In this document: positions 1-12,620 of the stretch, one piece after another | How positions within the stretch are numbered: position 1 is the stretch's first letter | How the letters are laid out: the number at the start of each line of letters is the position of its first letter | NCBI GenBank assembly: GCA_013407085.1 | Contig: JACCGJ010005107.1 | Location: forward strand, 62,001-126,000 | DNA: 64,000 nt | From: Atriophallophorus winterbourni | Lineage: Eukaryota > Platyhelminthes > Trematoda > Plagiorchiida > Microphallidae | Direction: 5' to 3' | The notes under the pieces: generated by a model | Told to the model about the DNA's origin: nothing | Databases searched by the model: none | What the model saw: only the letters and a program-made list of their open reading frames with translations | Made by a program: the position numbers and the translations under genes

Positions 1-1268
1 CGGTGTACATTACATGGGCATTATAATGAATTTCACTTGTTGTACGCAACCTACGCGACGCTAAGTAGTAGATCATTGGGGGGTTAATAACATAAAAATC
101 GGTATTCTCGTAAATATTACCGGTAACTTATTTGCTAGCTACAGGATACATATTTGAAATTGGTTTGAATATCAGTGTTTGCTAACTTTGTACAACTCAC
201 GACATCGCAATTGACATACGTGACAATTTGAGACAAAAATTCAAATTAATTTTTTTACGGCAAAATCGTAGCTTATACGTGAAAACTTTCGAACACCTAA
301 TACGTGGCAGCATATACAGTATGAAGACGAAAAGCTTTTAATTGGAAATATTCGAAAGTTCAGCTTGGAACTAATGTTCAAAAATGTAATCGTGCATATT
401 ACGCAACAAAATATTACTATTTAAATTTACGTAGCTTACTAATATGTTGAATTTAGCCGCAATTTTTCAATTAAAAGTTTCTTTTAGCGATGTCATGTCG
501 ATGTCAGCGGAATGAATCCTTTTTAGTAAGCACGTGACTCGGAGTAAAAGCGTCAAATTTTCGCTATTCTAATTTTGGCACCAAAACGAAAATAGATCCC
601 GTATGACAATAACAAGCAAATCGTAAATGCACGTTGCTTTTGGCCGCTGCAATGTGTATTTGCCAACGTAGCGGCTCTAATGGTACGCGATGCGTTAAAT
701 ATAAAAGCAAATGTCCGAACATCACTCAAGTTGGATACGCGAAACATTTTCTAAGAAGGTGAATACCTCCAACTTCTGTTTAAAATTCAGTTCATTCAGG
801 TATGATACATTTTTCTAGGGCAGAAGGTTCCGGGGAACACAGACTCGATCTGAATGAATTTGTTTTCCTGAAGGTTAAGGTATGAATGTCGTGTTTCGCG
901 AATAGCTTCGTGTGAATTTGTAGGACCTCTGTATACTTAGCTGAACGGTACATTTGAATCGATTTAGACGATGATTTCATCACATGAATCATCATGTGAC
1001 TCTCATGTATTTTGCGCAACCCATCGTTCGTTGACCATTGGCTTTACACTTTCTGATATGCAACGTACGCGCTCTTATTTCTATATTAAATGTTACCTTA
1101 ATAACCAAGCAGATCTGTTATTCCCTAGTATCCCAAAATATTATTCATTATCGTTATCGCACCGCCAAATGGGCTCAAACCTTCTAATAACATCTGACAT
1201 TGCAATAACGCTTTCATGAGAGACAGAAAATCCACCGTCACTAACTCAAGCCTCTTAAATTTATTGTT
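1..1268. other. Intergenic, nothing recognised
   Basis: AT-rich sequence with only short open frames that match no family I know. I see no RNA gene or clear repeat. Confidence 0.5.
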
Positions 1269-1595
1269 TCAGCTTATTGCAAGACATCGGTATTTGATCT
1301 CCTTGCACACGGTCCATAAAGACCAAGCGGAATCGGTTTCTTCGTCCGTGACTGCGATGAATTCTTCCACTTTGTACATTGGGTTTTTCGGCCGCCCTGA
1401 AATTCATGTCAGATGCTCAGCCGATGATGCTTGTCAGAGCCAAGTCCCTGGCAATTCTGCATCCAATTCCAAGCTCGGCCGCGTCCGAACAAACTCGGGT
1501 CACGATGAAAATACCGTTTTATTTCGTTTTTGGGAGAATTTCGATTCAATCGATCCGGGGGAAGTGGATCGAGGTTTTATACCAGAACTTTTGTT
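1269..1595 (-). pseudogene. Coding-like patch, possibly a decayed exon
   Basis: This block is visibly richer in G+C and CpG than its surroundings. On the minus strand one frame runs through it interrupted only by three TGA codons, which could be decayed CGA or TGG codons. Its last part reads KNPMYKVEEFIAVTDEE and further on WSLWTVCKEIKYRC before a TGA at 1269-1271, followed four bases later by AATAAA. A possible splice acceptor (tttcag) precedes the clean part at 1396. The plus strand is also open here (about 131 codons) and could be the real frame. I do not recognise a family on either strand. Confidence 0.22.
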
Positions 1596-4500
1596 CTATA
1601 CCGCTGTTTAGATCTTGGTTTTCGCTACTGACCATTTTTATTTTTTAACTAACCATGTGATTGTTCCAGAAGTAATGCCCTGAAGATTTCTTTGCGCAAC
1701 TTCGATTTAAATTCGCTTATACTATCTTAATCGCATAAATCCTTTCCTGTTTGCCAAAGAATAAATTTCCATACATTGATAATGTCTCATGGATGGTTAT
1801 CTTTTTATTTGATAATTTCAATCACCTGATCTTCTGAAATTTTTCCGTGTGTTCCTGTATGAACCTATATCCCTAGATATAAGTAGACTAAAGATAAAGC
1901 CACATCCGACGTATAACATTTCTAGTGAGTCAAAAGCTATCTCTAAATAAATTTCGTCATTCCTCCGCCTGCTCACCTGTTAAAACGGTAATTGAAGTAG
2001 AACTGTGTTGTTTGTAGCCACTCAAATGCCGATTCAAATTTCGGGTCGTACTCTAGAAACCAAACGCCACCGATTGTCTTGAAAAGCTTGTCCGTCTTAT
2101 CAAATCCCGTGATGTATGTGTACAATGGATTTTCAATATTGATGCTTCTTGTGTATGGAAAGCATCGTAATTTCGCATCGTAGGATATTTATTCTTCTAA
2201 AATATTTAAGGAACGTCACAACGATATCCATTCAGATAAGCGAGCTTGGATTGATCCTGTGTAGTCAGTGTGCAACATATGGCGGCAACACTGCTAACAG
2301 TTTTGTTTTGATCACTTCTTTCTAGTTGGACGAATATTATCTCGATCAGTTTTAATCTCTTCCGACGGATCTTATCTACGACTGTTTATATCTACTTACT
2401 TTTCATTTTTCTTTTGGAATCCGTTTAATTGTTTGTCTAGTGAGCGTGTAGCTCATACAACCATTTTTGTTGTAAATTGCCTAGCCGATAGGAATTTAGT
2501 TGATTCTTCTTCATTGCTCAATGTTGAAAATCTTCCTAAGCCATTTAATCTTAGGAAAACGAAGCGAACACTTGTTGATGAAATCTGTAACTCGTGCATA
2601 ATATCTTTAGTTATTTTCGTGTATCGTACGTAGATCCGTTGTTGCAGTGGTTAGTTACGCTTTAATGTATGACTGGAAACCGTTTTCAGTGCTGTTCTGG
2701 TAGTAAGCCTCTTTGTAGAGTGTTCGCATAATCTTGTATGTTGTCAAATGGAGTAAGAAAGAAAGCTTATATGATCCATGGCCGTGAAAGAGGTAAGAAA
2801 TTTGTCGTGCTGGTGTCTCTCTACTCGTTCACGAAACGTTTGTTCCATTCGAGGTGTAGGCAAATCATTACAGTTCATTTGTGCTGCTCTTATATAAATT
2901 CCTTAGTTATCAAGTCGCGCGCTTCCCTATATTTAAATATGTTTTCAACAGTTGTATGGCAGTTAACTATTCGGTACAGGCAACCGGTGTATTGCGGTCC
3001 ATGTTGATGATGATAATCGGTTGCATAACGGAGAGATACATCAACACTGGTGATGAAAATGTTGATTTATTTTTCTATTAAAAATCTTTTCAGTTTCAAA
3101 TGGGTCTAAACAAGTTGAACAAAAGTATCGCTTTGCGATTACATCTTCATCTAAACCGCAAAATTTGTTGACCATACTGTTTGTTTAAACTGAAAGGTCC
3201 ATTTCGACCGGGTTTTGCACAGTAGATACAATGTTTTCTTTGGCAGGTTTTTCAACTTGATCACTTTTGTTTTCTTGGTGTCTTTTCTGCTTCCGTGTAA
3301 GCCGAGTATGTTTGGACTGGGTATTTTGTTTTCTGTAGATGAAAGTCAGACAACGGCTCCGAAATCCAGGTCTTCAAACTCTTTACCGAGCGTTCTTTAA
3401 ATGCCAGTGTTATTGCCAACTTTATTTTTTCAAAGTAATGTGTTGCTCACATCCCCTGCATCAGTATGGATTCATGGTGTGAAACTTCTGAGCACCTTGT
3501 GGTCGAATACCTCTCATCAATTTGGTTTACTCGTGAAATTTCTTCATCGATCAAGCCAGTTATTAGGTTTTGAGAAGTATCAAATTATATCTGTAAATTA
3601 AAAAATTGAGGTCGATTTGCGAACTCAAAAATAATTTGGTGTGCATCGAACCTATTAATTTGCACTCCACCCGGCATTTTGAAACACTCATTTCTACTCA
3701 CGATCATGATCAATATAATTTATTTACGAGATTAAAAAATTCACTTCGTGAGATTAGGTTCACACTGGGGAACAAACAAATTGCAAAACGCTGTTCACAT
3801 GTTCTATTCATGTGCTCTGAATTTTCAAACCAGATGATCCGGTACAAGGCTGCTCGAGTCTGTCCAAGCAGATAATAATAAACTTCATACTTGTGAGTGC
3901 ATTTGCTTCAGCAGGTCGTTAGTATGGGTCTCTGAGACTGTGCGAAATTTTCCGAACGATGTTTCAATGACTGTCGTGTCCTCTCAGCATTCTGAAATTC
4001 TAGATCATGTTATTATTGGTTTACTTCCGCAGCTTAAGCATATTGTTTAGATATCATAGAATAAGAAGAAGGGCAAAGCTTTAATCGAAAATATGCAAAA
4101 TTTTAGCATAATACTTTTGTTGACGGAAAAAACAAACTCTGTACAAATTACACATAAAACCATTCTCATAAATTGTACATATCATATCAGCGAGATACAT
4201 TTGACCTAAAATGCTCAAAATGGTGTTCCTTTTGGTATGTCTATGTGCATGGAATGAAAAACTTACTTGTTTCACTAAAGACATTTTTCCATTTAAACGA
4301 CGATCCGTGATCCAAAGCAGTACGTGGTATTTTACCACTTATTTGATCGATAGGTTGATCTTTTGTCATTATACCCTTTGACGTTTAAAGCTTCACTCCT
4401 TCACGGTAAATATATTCTCATCCTTCCTGTTTTGAGGGTTTCTTGTAGAACTCGATCACCGAAATCATTCTTGCCTCACGCATCCTTGTAAGCTCTTCAC

Positions 4501-6680
4501 TGTCGTCAATAATGGACGCTCTCATCAGAGTGCATTTGCAATATCGTTTGCCTGCTATGCTCAGCCCGCGCGTCCAAGTTAGCCTCGTGGTTTCATTTTG
4601 ATGTACGCATATGCATGTTGCTCAAAGACGGAGCGTTTCTAAACTGTTCGATCATTACCTAAAGTACTTCGTGGTCGTTCTTCTAGTTCTGCTACGTTAA
4701 TCTTTAGCACAGTTTGGTTCACAGTACATTGCTGTCATCAGCTGTGTTGTTAATCACGCAAGCGGTCGACTGTTTTCAGACTTTCGAGTATTGCAGTTTC
4801 ATAACGAACAAGACGTGCGTTTCTTAGTCCTGAGGGTTGTAGTTCAAAGCCCCACCACGCTTGCTATTTCAAGGAAATTTGCTTAAAATTCATTCCGTTC
4901 TATACCTAGGTGAATTACAGTGCTTAACAACAAAAGTTTGCGAAAGAAATGCCGCAGATTACCATCATATACAGTCGGTGAAATAGATTTAACTTTACTG
5001 CTTTCCGCTGACGGAAACAGAGATGAGCCTTGATGTTATGTAGTCCAGCGGCAAGATTTGTGTTAAAATCCTACATTTTAGGCGGTCGAAATGTTTTATT
5101 GCAACAACATAAAGAAGGTGAAAGTTTTGGAATGTTTAATGAGAAAATGGATCAGTTCATATTAACGTGAAATCGTTGGAAGAGGGCCTCAAAGCCTACT
5201 ATAATATAATACAATACGGCGGTTGTTTTTTTTATTGAAACATTCATTGAAATCGGTTGGCTTTTGATACAAATCTCACCACGGTTGCTTATTTTAGATA
5301 ATTGTGCTTACACCACTTCGCGAATACGGAAAGAGTTCCGATCATAGTCGGGAAATTTAATGTAGCATCCTCCAGTGGGTTGAATCTTATAATCTCTGCA
5401 GCGGTGTGGTGAGGAACTCGAAGATGAACATTGGTTGTAGGATCTAGGTTAGACACATTTCAGCATATTTAAAACGAGAAGAGGTCTGATCTGGACCGTC
5501 CAATCGTTAGTCCGACGCAATATATGCTCTACTGCCCTTAATCGATAAAATAGCCCGAATCGTTGATTGACTGGAACTCAGACATTACTCTTAACCAGTG
5601 AAAACAGCCCGATTCACTGATAGGTTTTGACTTTGACCAACATTTACAACAATTGTTGATACTTTCGTGATTAGAACGTTCTAGAAATTATTGATCTGTT
5701 TTATAAAAGCTGGGTTTATTCCCATGTAATCCATCTTCGTGATGCGGGTGCAAATAAATTGTTACTAAACGATCGATTGACTTTTAGTCTATTTTGCATT
5801 GGTGGACAGTGATTTTTATGATCAACTTGGTTAATAATCTTATCCAAAGAAACATCAAGCGCATCAGTTGATCAATTGTCCCCAAATGTACAAAGTGACT
5901 ATTTTAGAGCCTAGAAGGTCCAATTATATGTTCACTGCCAATTGTATGCTTACCACCGCAGAATTAATTTTAGAATACATCATAAGTATATCATTGCCAT
6001 TTCGCGGATTTAGGGTGTTGGCCGGTGGATCTGAAAGGTTCCTTCTGCAATAAATGAGGGGATGTCGTATCTAATTAAATCATTTGGGCCTTTAAACCGC
6101 TTGCTTCTAAACAATGGCAAGCCAAACCTAAGCTCAACTAGCTACCATGATATAATTCTTTCCTGTCGGTTCGCCTGCGTAACATTATAAAGAAAGAGTA
6201 CTTAAAATCTCGACGGTATATTGCACATTTCACTAGCATCACATTACACTGTTTGAATGCGTTCGAAACAAAAATAGTAAAATGCTTCACTTTTTTCCCA
6301 ACGTGTTCCGAGTGGGTCTGATAGCTTACTTATTCGAAAGTGTGTTTGCTGGATGCTATTATTACTATCGTGAATTAACAAAACCTGCCGCAAGTCATCT
6401 TAGAATTACGTAAGTGTCAAATGCGTTTATTTTGACTGATTCGCACTAAAGTGCTTCAAAATCATTGAAATAAAATAGAAATATTGGCACATAGGTGTTG
6501 TGAGTACACATCATAGCAAGTATAAATTTATCACAGATTAGCCGAATCGATTTCGATAATTGATACTATGCACCAACAAATTGTCATCAGCAATAGAAAT
6601 CGATGCCTTCTATCATGTCATTCGTTAGTTCACGTTCAGTTAAAAATAATCAATCGGACAAAACAAAAATATCGGTAGGA
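1596..6680. other. Long intergenic stretch
   Basis: No gene is supported in these 5 kb. Two traces are visible. Around 3437-3462 there is a short match to the outer edge of repeat family C (aatgtgttgctcacatcccc). Around 4712-4770 there is a segment resembling a very decayed family C ribozyme (tgctgtcatcag with a mutated GAAA part). The short open frames look random. Confidence 0.5.
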
Positions 6681-7523
6681 TTAGAATCGGAAGCACTCCG
6701 GTTCTGGTGCATTTCCAGCAAAACCAACCAGCGAACAACCGGGTGGCTTTTGATTGGTGATTGTGCAGTGTTTGCTCCATAAGGCTGATAGTTCGGGTCT
6801 GCTTTGCATTTTCAAGTAACCTGACGGTACGCACAGCTCGGGATGTTGTTCGTAGAACGCTGCGTAGCCTCCACGAAGCAAATAAACAAAAGGGTAATTC
6901 AACTCAGGATAACGTGAAAGATTCACGAGACGATCATGGTTACGCAACAAATTGAATAATCTTGGTGCTCGTTGTGAGGAGAACTCGCAATGAAGTATGA
7001 ACGTTGTTTTACTCGAGCGGCGGCGGTATGCTGAAGGAAAGGAGGATGGGTTATCGTGTTGGAATTTCCCTCTTGAAGAAAACAAAAATTGTTTCAAAAG
7101 GGGCCATTCGGCTATGTTTATTGCTCCTCGGATGTGTCCTCCTTGAAATTCGTAGGGATAGCGACAATCAATGATGACCAACCGATGGCCAGCCAACCAA
7201 TTATGTCGTACGTCAGGCATTCTTTTTTCAAATGAACAAGGCCGTTTTGTCGTGGGTAAATTTTCAGGTTGAGTGCTTGGGTAGTCAGATCGTTCATCAT
7301 CGGTCATGCTTGCATTTGAAGAGGAACTTGGTGAGTCGTAAATCATTTCATGTGTGCCAGAGTCCGAAAACCTGGGATCCAAAGACGGAGTAATATTCTC
7401 CTTGGAATGCATCGACAAGTTTTCTATTGAAACAGTTTTTTGAAGCATGGAAGCTAGTTGTTCTACTTCAACCATCGGCCATGAACTGCCAAGCTCTATC
7501 CCGGAGTAGCATCTTCGAAGAGA
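6681..7523 (-). CDS. cdc25: Cdc25-type dual-specificity phosphatase, catalytic exon
   Basis: Cdc25 phosphatases activate cyclin-dependent kinases by removing inhibitory phosphates from Thr14/Tyr15 and so trigger cell-cycle transitions. From the first in-frame ATG (7475) the frame encodes 264 residues. The Ser/Thr-rich front part (about 1-75) is followed by the rhodanese-fold catalytic domain: VIIDCRYPYEFQGGHI (about 100-115), the active-site loop HCEFSSQRAPR with catalytic Cys and Arg of HC(x5)R, and YPFVYLLRGGYAAFYEQHPELC. The C-terminus stops soon after the domain, as is usual in the family. The frame stays open upstream of the ATG to a possible acceptor (tttcaacag, exon from 7523) just after an in-frame TAA, so this is probably the last exon of a spliced gene and the regulatory N-terminus is not seen. 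A minus-strand AATAAA lies about 250 bases past the stop. No active-site residue looks lost. Family certain, gene boundaries not. Confidence 0.88.
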   Translation of the reverse strand, partial: SLRRCYSGIELGSSWPMVEVEQLASMLQKTVSIENLSMHSKENITPSLDPRFSDSGTHEMIYDSPSSSSNASMTDDERSDYPSTQPENLPTTKRPCSFEKRMPDVRHNWLAGHRLVIIDCRYPYEFQGGHIRGAINIAEWPLLKQFLFSSRGKFQHDNPSSFPSAYRRRSSKTTFILHCEFSSQRAPRLFNLLRNHDRLVNLSRYPELNYPFVYLLRGGYAAFYEQHPELCVPSGYLKMQSRPELSALWSKHCTITNQKPPGCSLVGFAGNAPEPECFRF

Positions 7524-9029
7524 CTGTTGAAATTAATTTTGAATTTTTGTTTATCAAATCGCTTAGGCATTTCATTATAAAAAATCAAAGCAATGCGCTG
7601 GCAATTTTTAATCAGCGGGCCATTTGTCGATCAATAATAAGAAGAAAGATTTCTCAAATTACTATGATCGGAAAGAGATCTGTTCTGGGCTCGGGTAATG
7701 AATATCAGCACATTAGATATAAAATGCCTAAGAGTTCTCTGATGTAACTCAGTCGTTTCTCCGAAGAGGATCATCATCGGACTATTTCTGGTTCACACTA
7801 ATCGCACTCTGGCTTAAGTTGAAAGAATTTTAATACTGTTATTTTATTACGATTTTCGTTCATGACTTTTCAAATTTCTTTGCATTTTTTCTTAATTTTT
7901 CTTAAAGGTTAATTACACTGACATGCACAGCCGGTAAGTAGGAAGGTTTCTTGTGAATGAAGAGTAAATACGAAAATCCTCAGCTCTCGTGCGTGATAGA
8001 GAACATGATGGTTCAACTTCTATTAGCAGTATAGTCATTCGATTAACGAACCCTACTCAAAATTATCAAATTTAGAACTTCCAATTGCACTTTGGTTATT
8101 ACGGCTAAAAGTGATAATTTAACGATGTCAGTTTCAGTTAACGAATGAAATTTCAATGTGATTTTACTGAATTTCCTAACACGAATGCTTGACAAAACCG
8201 TTTCGTTCTTTGAACCACCGTTAAGAATGCTGAAAATCAGTTTGTGTAAAAAATTTGAAACATTGTTGATTCGCACATACCTCGCAAATAAAATTATTGA
8301 TGTTCGAAAATTCAACGTAGTTAAACGCAAAAATATCTCAATATACTCTCAAATTATTTGCGAAAGGCTGCATTGCTTATTACGTATGTCATCTGTTACG
8401 TAAACGCTTCTATCATATACACGTAAATAAAATATCAACGCCTTATTATATCAATGTTATTTGGATGTTAGAAGTTCTTTAGTACTTGATTCTTCTTTCT
8501 CAACCTGCTAAACTCCTATTTAATTTGAATTGGGTGTAAGATAAAACGATTTTTGAATAAAATATTATATCACACATGTCAATATTTTATGCTACTCATG
8601 AGTAACTGATATTTTAGGAAACATTAGTCATATATATGTTTTTCCAGCTGCGCATCACACCACCGCTTCACGAGGTTCATTATTTATGTTTTACTAGATT
8701 CGGTAAAATCTATCACAAATTCTAACCGGTGATCATACCAATTACCTTCAGAGGCCTGACTCGTGGTTGACTTTCAACGGACGTTGGATATCCACTTATT
8801 TCCGATATGTTATTCGAATATTCAAGCGCGTTGTTTACTCGTATTGCTCCTGTGTCTGTGCGTGTTCCTACACATTTGTAATTTGAGTTGAAATTCCTTT
8901 CAGAAGCCAATATATTCTCTGTTCATGGAAATTATTGATATGAAATTAAGTAAATCGAATAAAATCCAATGTGATACAAACATTAGGAAGCGAATTAGAG
9001 GTAATTAATTAAGTACACGTCGCCCGCGC
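7524..9029. other. Intergenic, 5' side of the cdc25 exon
   Basis: No further cdc25 exon could be identified here. Open frames are short, AT-rich and unrecognised. Confidence 0.4.
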
Positions 9030-9530
9030 AAAAAGTCACACTTTGTTTGCGAATTCGAGGATAAATCCTCATTTGCAAATTGAAATGTAGCTTATCTATG
9101 TGGGGACTCATCTAAATCCCACAGTCGGTGCAATGCAGCACTGGTAACTGTTTGGAATATTTTTGCAACATTCCATTTGGAACGTCATATAATACTTATT
9201 AATAAAATTTGACTTTAAACAAAAACTACCATCCTGTTGTTATTGGAATGTTGCAAAAATATTCCAAACAGTTAACGGTGCTGCATTGCATCGACTGTGG
9301 AACTTATTTTAGTCCCCACATAAAAGCTGAATTTCAATTTGCAAATGAGGATTTATCCACGAATTCGCAAATAAATGGGTCTAGCACAAAGTCAGAACGG
9401 CGTTCGAATGTCAGGTCACGGATACGCATAACTGATGAGCTGCAATAACCGCGAAACCGGTCGAGTGCTTCCGTCTTGCTTTTCGAACGTCATATACTAC
9501 TTATTAATAAAATCTGACTAAACAAATAAC
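9030..9530 (+). repeat. HHR repeat family B, 305-bp unit plus an inverted partial copy
   Basis: The block holds a 127-bp left arm (9049-9175) and a matching 125-bp right arm in inverted orientation (9244-9368). The arms share gcgaattcg, tttgcaaatgaggattta, the hairpin tgtgggg...ccccaca and tggaatgttgcaaaaatatt. The right arm runs on into a hammerhead ribozyme (9418-9474). A segment starting gaacgtcatata near 9181 recurs at about 9485 (gaacgtcatatactactta), giving a direct-repeat period of about 305 bp, so slightly more than one full unit is present. Other family B pieces are at 35955-36110 and 37050-37210. No protein is encoded. Confidence 0.8.
9418..9474 (+). ncRNA. Hammerhead ribozyme, family B, type I
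   Basis: The core is complete: CTGATGA at 9432-9438, GAAA at 9453-9456, and a GTC cleavage triplet ending at 9462. Stem II begins with the canonical G-C pair around a CAATAA loop and has one mismatch. Stem III is the short palindrome ACCGGT. Stem I has an outer ACGGA/TCCGT helix and an inner GCAT/GTGC-like helix separated by an internal loop, as in natural type I ribozymes. The pairs next to the cleavage site are weak, so activity may be reduced. Confidence 0.75.
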
Positions 9531-11714
9531 TCATTTTGTTGCTCATGTCGTCCGAAATTGTAATCCTTGTCGTGCAATTTTTACTCATCGATAAGGACAG
9601 CAAGTTATAGTGCTTAATCGAAAAACATCGTTCAAGTTCGGTTACTTATGGAACCGCATCGGTCGATTGAGTGTTGCATCAATACCAGACGCAATTTATC
9701 GATTATTCTCTTACGATTTCGGAACCCAAAAATTCGTATGGTACTAAAATCAATGAGCTTAACAACAATCACATGATGACGATGTATATATAGTAAAAAC
9801 GTACAATTTTACGAGTTTAAATATGGTTTGGCATATAGCGAATGGTTTTTTTCATGTTTGTCGAACTTCGAAATGAAATGTACAAGAGATTTTTGCCGTG
9901 GTTTTTACCGGCTAGGCGTTCCACGTAAAACGGATTGTAACAAGAAAAAATACGGAGATGATCCAATTAAGAATGTGGGATGGTCAACGCTTTTAAATGT
10001 TTGCAAGTTCCAGTGAAATATTCGGGATATAGCAAATGTTCGGAAAAATTATTTCTTTTGTGAATAAGTTTAAATGCACACATGAGGTCATACCTTACTC
10101 ATATTTGCGTAAGAGTTTGTAGTTTTACTTTGGACATTAGCTCTTGGAAAGTCTAATTCTCATACCATGGAAACAACTTGGTTGCAGAATAATGAATCCT
10201 GTCAATGAGTTTATTGTATTTCATCAGCCCTGGTGATTAGTTTTGGATTGAATATTCGACAACAGGACACATATGACTAATATCTTAGGTAAGGTTTCAG
10301 GTGAGAAACGCCAGAATATTCTTTTTAGCCGACCCAAGATGCGGCACGCTTTAAGATTCACAGTGTGGCAATACTCGCCCAGCTTGATGCTACGCGACAC
10401 CCAGACAGCAAGATCTCTTTCTGTGATAGTCCAGACAGGATATAGCTTACGAAGCTGATGAGTGTGATGCAGGAATTTGCCAAGTCACAGCATTTTACAT
10501 TTTTAGGATTAAATGGCAACTTATTTGTCCGAAACCCAAGGTATAAGTTGTACATCGCTACACAGCCGTCGATTGACCTTATACGCTTCTATATTTCATA
10601 TTTTCAACCCATAACTAGAATGATTCAATCTATAATCATATTGTGCATTGCCAAACGCGACTTTGAATTGCTGTCTCTAAACCTGCATTGGTACTGGTCG
10701 CCATTCCTGTTCGGCTATGATTGAATTCAGTCGAGTTATTCCATTCTCACTTCAGTTTTATTGCATTTACGTAGAACATGAAACAATGGTAACGTGATAA
10801 ACAGGGATATAGATCAACGTTAATTTTAAAATGAGATTTTTGCAGCCGACCTGTGGATGACAGATTTACGCCATGGATCGAAGACAAGCGATCAAATCTA
10901 TGGAAGTAATCTGTTTTAAGGTGTGTTTTTTCACTGGCACTTATATTTGATTATATAAATACAATTGATTAGGCCATCTCATTGCATGTTCTATACCTGA
11001 TGTTTTGGTAACCGCAGTTCTATTGCAGGCGATTCCAGATTTCAACGCCAACAAAAACTTTAAGATGTTCTGTGGATTATTGTTAAAACTGATTTACGTT
11101 ATCGTTACACGGTAACGTGTATCTCGTTAAAGGTATTCTTAAACAATTTTCCTTGACGTATTTAATAGAAACATGATTTATTCAATTCAGTTTAAGAATT
11201 CACTCCATAGGTGGTCCATTCTTCATTGTGTATACTTTAACACTTATTCTCGGCTTTCGTTTTCGGTAGACTTCATATACCTGCAACACACATCGCGTTA
11301 AAAGTGCAATAATTATTAACTTCAAACAACCATCAGTAAAATATCAGAATGAACGCGAAAATTGGGTTGAAAATCGACGAACGTGTAGAATTGTTCAATC
11401 ACTCGTAAATTTACCCTACCGGTTGGAGAGAGTGTTTGCCTCTTCTGAGCTGTCTCGTCTCGTTGAAGTTCTCGAGAAAGTTCAACATCCATTTGCAAGT
11501 TCACGATTGTAGCTTCGAAATCAGCATCATTCTAAAATTGTCGTATCAACATTATTTTCTCTGTGGCATGTGAATAGATGTGAAATAAATATTTTCTGTG
11601 TATCTCGCAAAAGTGTTTGCTGGAAAAGTACGATGTCTCGATTTTATATTCATTATCATTTTTCTTAACACAAATATGTCTATAGGGTCATCGAGTTATG
11701 TAGATTGAAGAGGG
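9531..11714. other. Intergenic, nothing recognised
   Basis: Only short unrecognised open frames. A lone CTGATGAG near 10455 has no GAAA partner and is not a ribozyme. Confidence 0.4.
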
Positions 11715-12265
11715 TGACTCAATTCAATTCATTTTAATTTTAATGGTCTAAAAAGCATGTGGCTTTACAAAAAAAACCAAAGAATAATATGGGAACTACT
11801 AATAATACAACAAGCAAAAACGATATTTGGTTGCTTACTGAGCAGTTCAGGAATCAGGTAAAACTCCAAGAGGCAGAAATTGTTTTCTTTGTATAATGGG
11901 ATGATATATTCAGATCCAAGGGATCAGGATGTATAGTTTTCTTTGATGCACGGGTTAAAGGCCAAAATGGCATCAAGATTTCTCTTAAACACGTTTTGAT
12001 TTAGGGGGTTTACAACATAATCGGGTAGATTGTTCTAAGTAAAACAAAATGTCGTCTACTGTTGAGTCGCGAGTGACGGACAGTTAGAGTCAATGTGTGA
12101 GCTCTTGTCTTATCCGAGACCCGTAGATTGAATAAGCGTTGTAGAGGGTGATTTGCGGTATTCAAAATATTGTTTGCCGAAATCAAATCCCCTCAGAGAG
12201 AAAAATGTGGATAATCGAATAAATTCACGGTTTCCGGCTGAGTCATATGAGAACAGAACTAAGTG
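11715..12265 (-). mobile_element. CR1-like non-LTR retrotransposon, 3' end
   Basis: Read on the minus strand, the segment encodes the C-terminal tail of a CR1/Jockey-type polyprotein: NHPLQRLFNLRVSDKTRAHT followed by LTLTVRHSRLNSRRHFVLLR. Stop codons then interrupt it. The 3' end is AT-rich (aattcaattcattttaattt). The copy at 17690-18135 is the same family in the other orientation and has the same terminal sequence. It is truncated at the 5' end and dead. Confidence 0.75.
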
Positions 12266-12449
12266 AGTATTATTCGAGTGATACAAAACTAGCTAACAGT
12301 GAACAAGTTGCGCTTGTATGCCACTGTTGGGGAAGGTTGGTAAGACCAACTTGTTCAATCACATGAGCCTACACTCATGTAGACTGTATTTGAACCCATG
12401 ACTATGAATAAAAACGCTCACTTGCGTGCATTTCAATCACACCCACGCA

Positions 12450-12500
12450 CCCCACGACCGGTTTCGTGCTGTTAGCACTCATCGGGTATGGACAGTACGG
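12450..12500 (-). ncRNA. Hammerhead ribozyme, family A, one core substitution
   Basis: On the minus strand the core reads CCGATGA (canonical CTGATGA with T4 changed), stem II is GTGC-TAACA-GCAC, then GAAA, palindromic ACCGGT and a GTC triplet. The U4 change in the invariant core predicts loss of activity. Confidence 0.65.
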
Positions 12501-12561
12501 TCAGGATCCGTATGCGCTTGTTTACCATTCCTCCACTATTTCAAGCACATGCAGATCCTGA

Positions 12562-12620
12562 TCGTACAATTCATACCTGATGAGTGCAAACAGCACGAAA
12601 CTGGTCGTGGGCTGTGTGAT
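12562..12620 (+). ncRNA. Hammerhead ribozyme, family A, intact core
   Basis: This is the best canonical copy in the window. CTGATGA is at 12577-12583. Stem II is a perfect GTGC/GCAC (12584-12587 with 12593-12596) around an AAACA loop and includes the G10.1-C11.1 pair. GAAA is at 12597-12600, a short ACTGGT stem III follows, and cleavage is predicted after C12606. The inner part of stem I pairs CATAC with GTGGG imperfectly. The two-base-pair stem III suggests, as in newt and retrozyme ribozymes, that cleavage works best in tandem or dimeric RNA. Confidence 0.8.

Noticed and set aside
4712..4770. Family C-like ribozyme relic
   Set aside because: Only the complement of CTGATGACAGCA fits; the GAAA half and stems are gone, so it is mentioned but not called.
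10441..10500. CTGATGAG as a possible hammerhead core
   Set aside because: No stem II partner and no GAAA in reach; flanks do not match families A-C.
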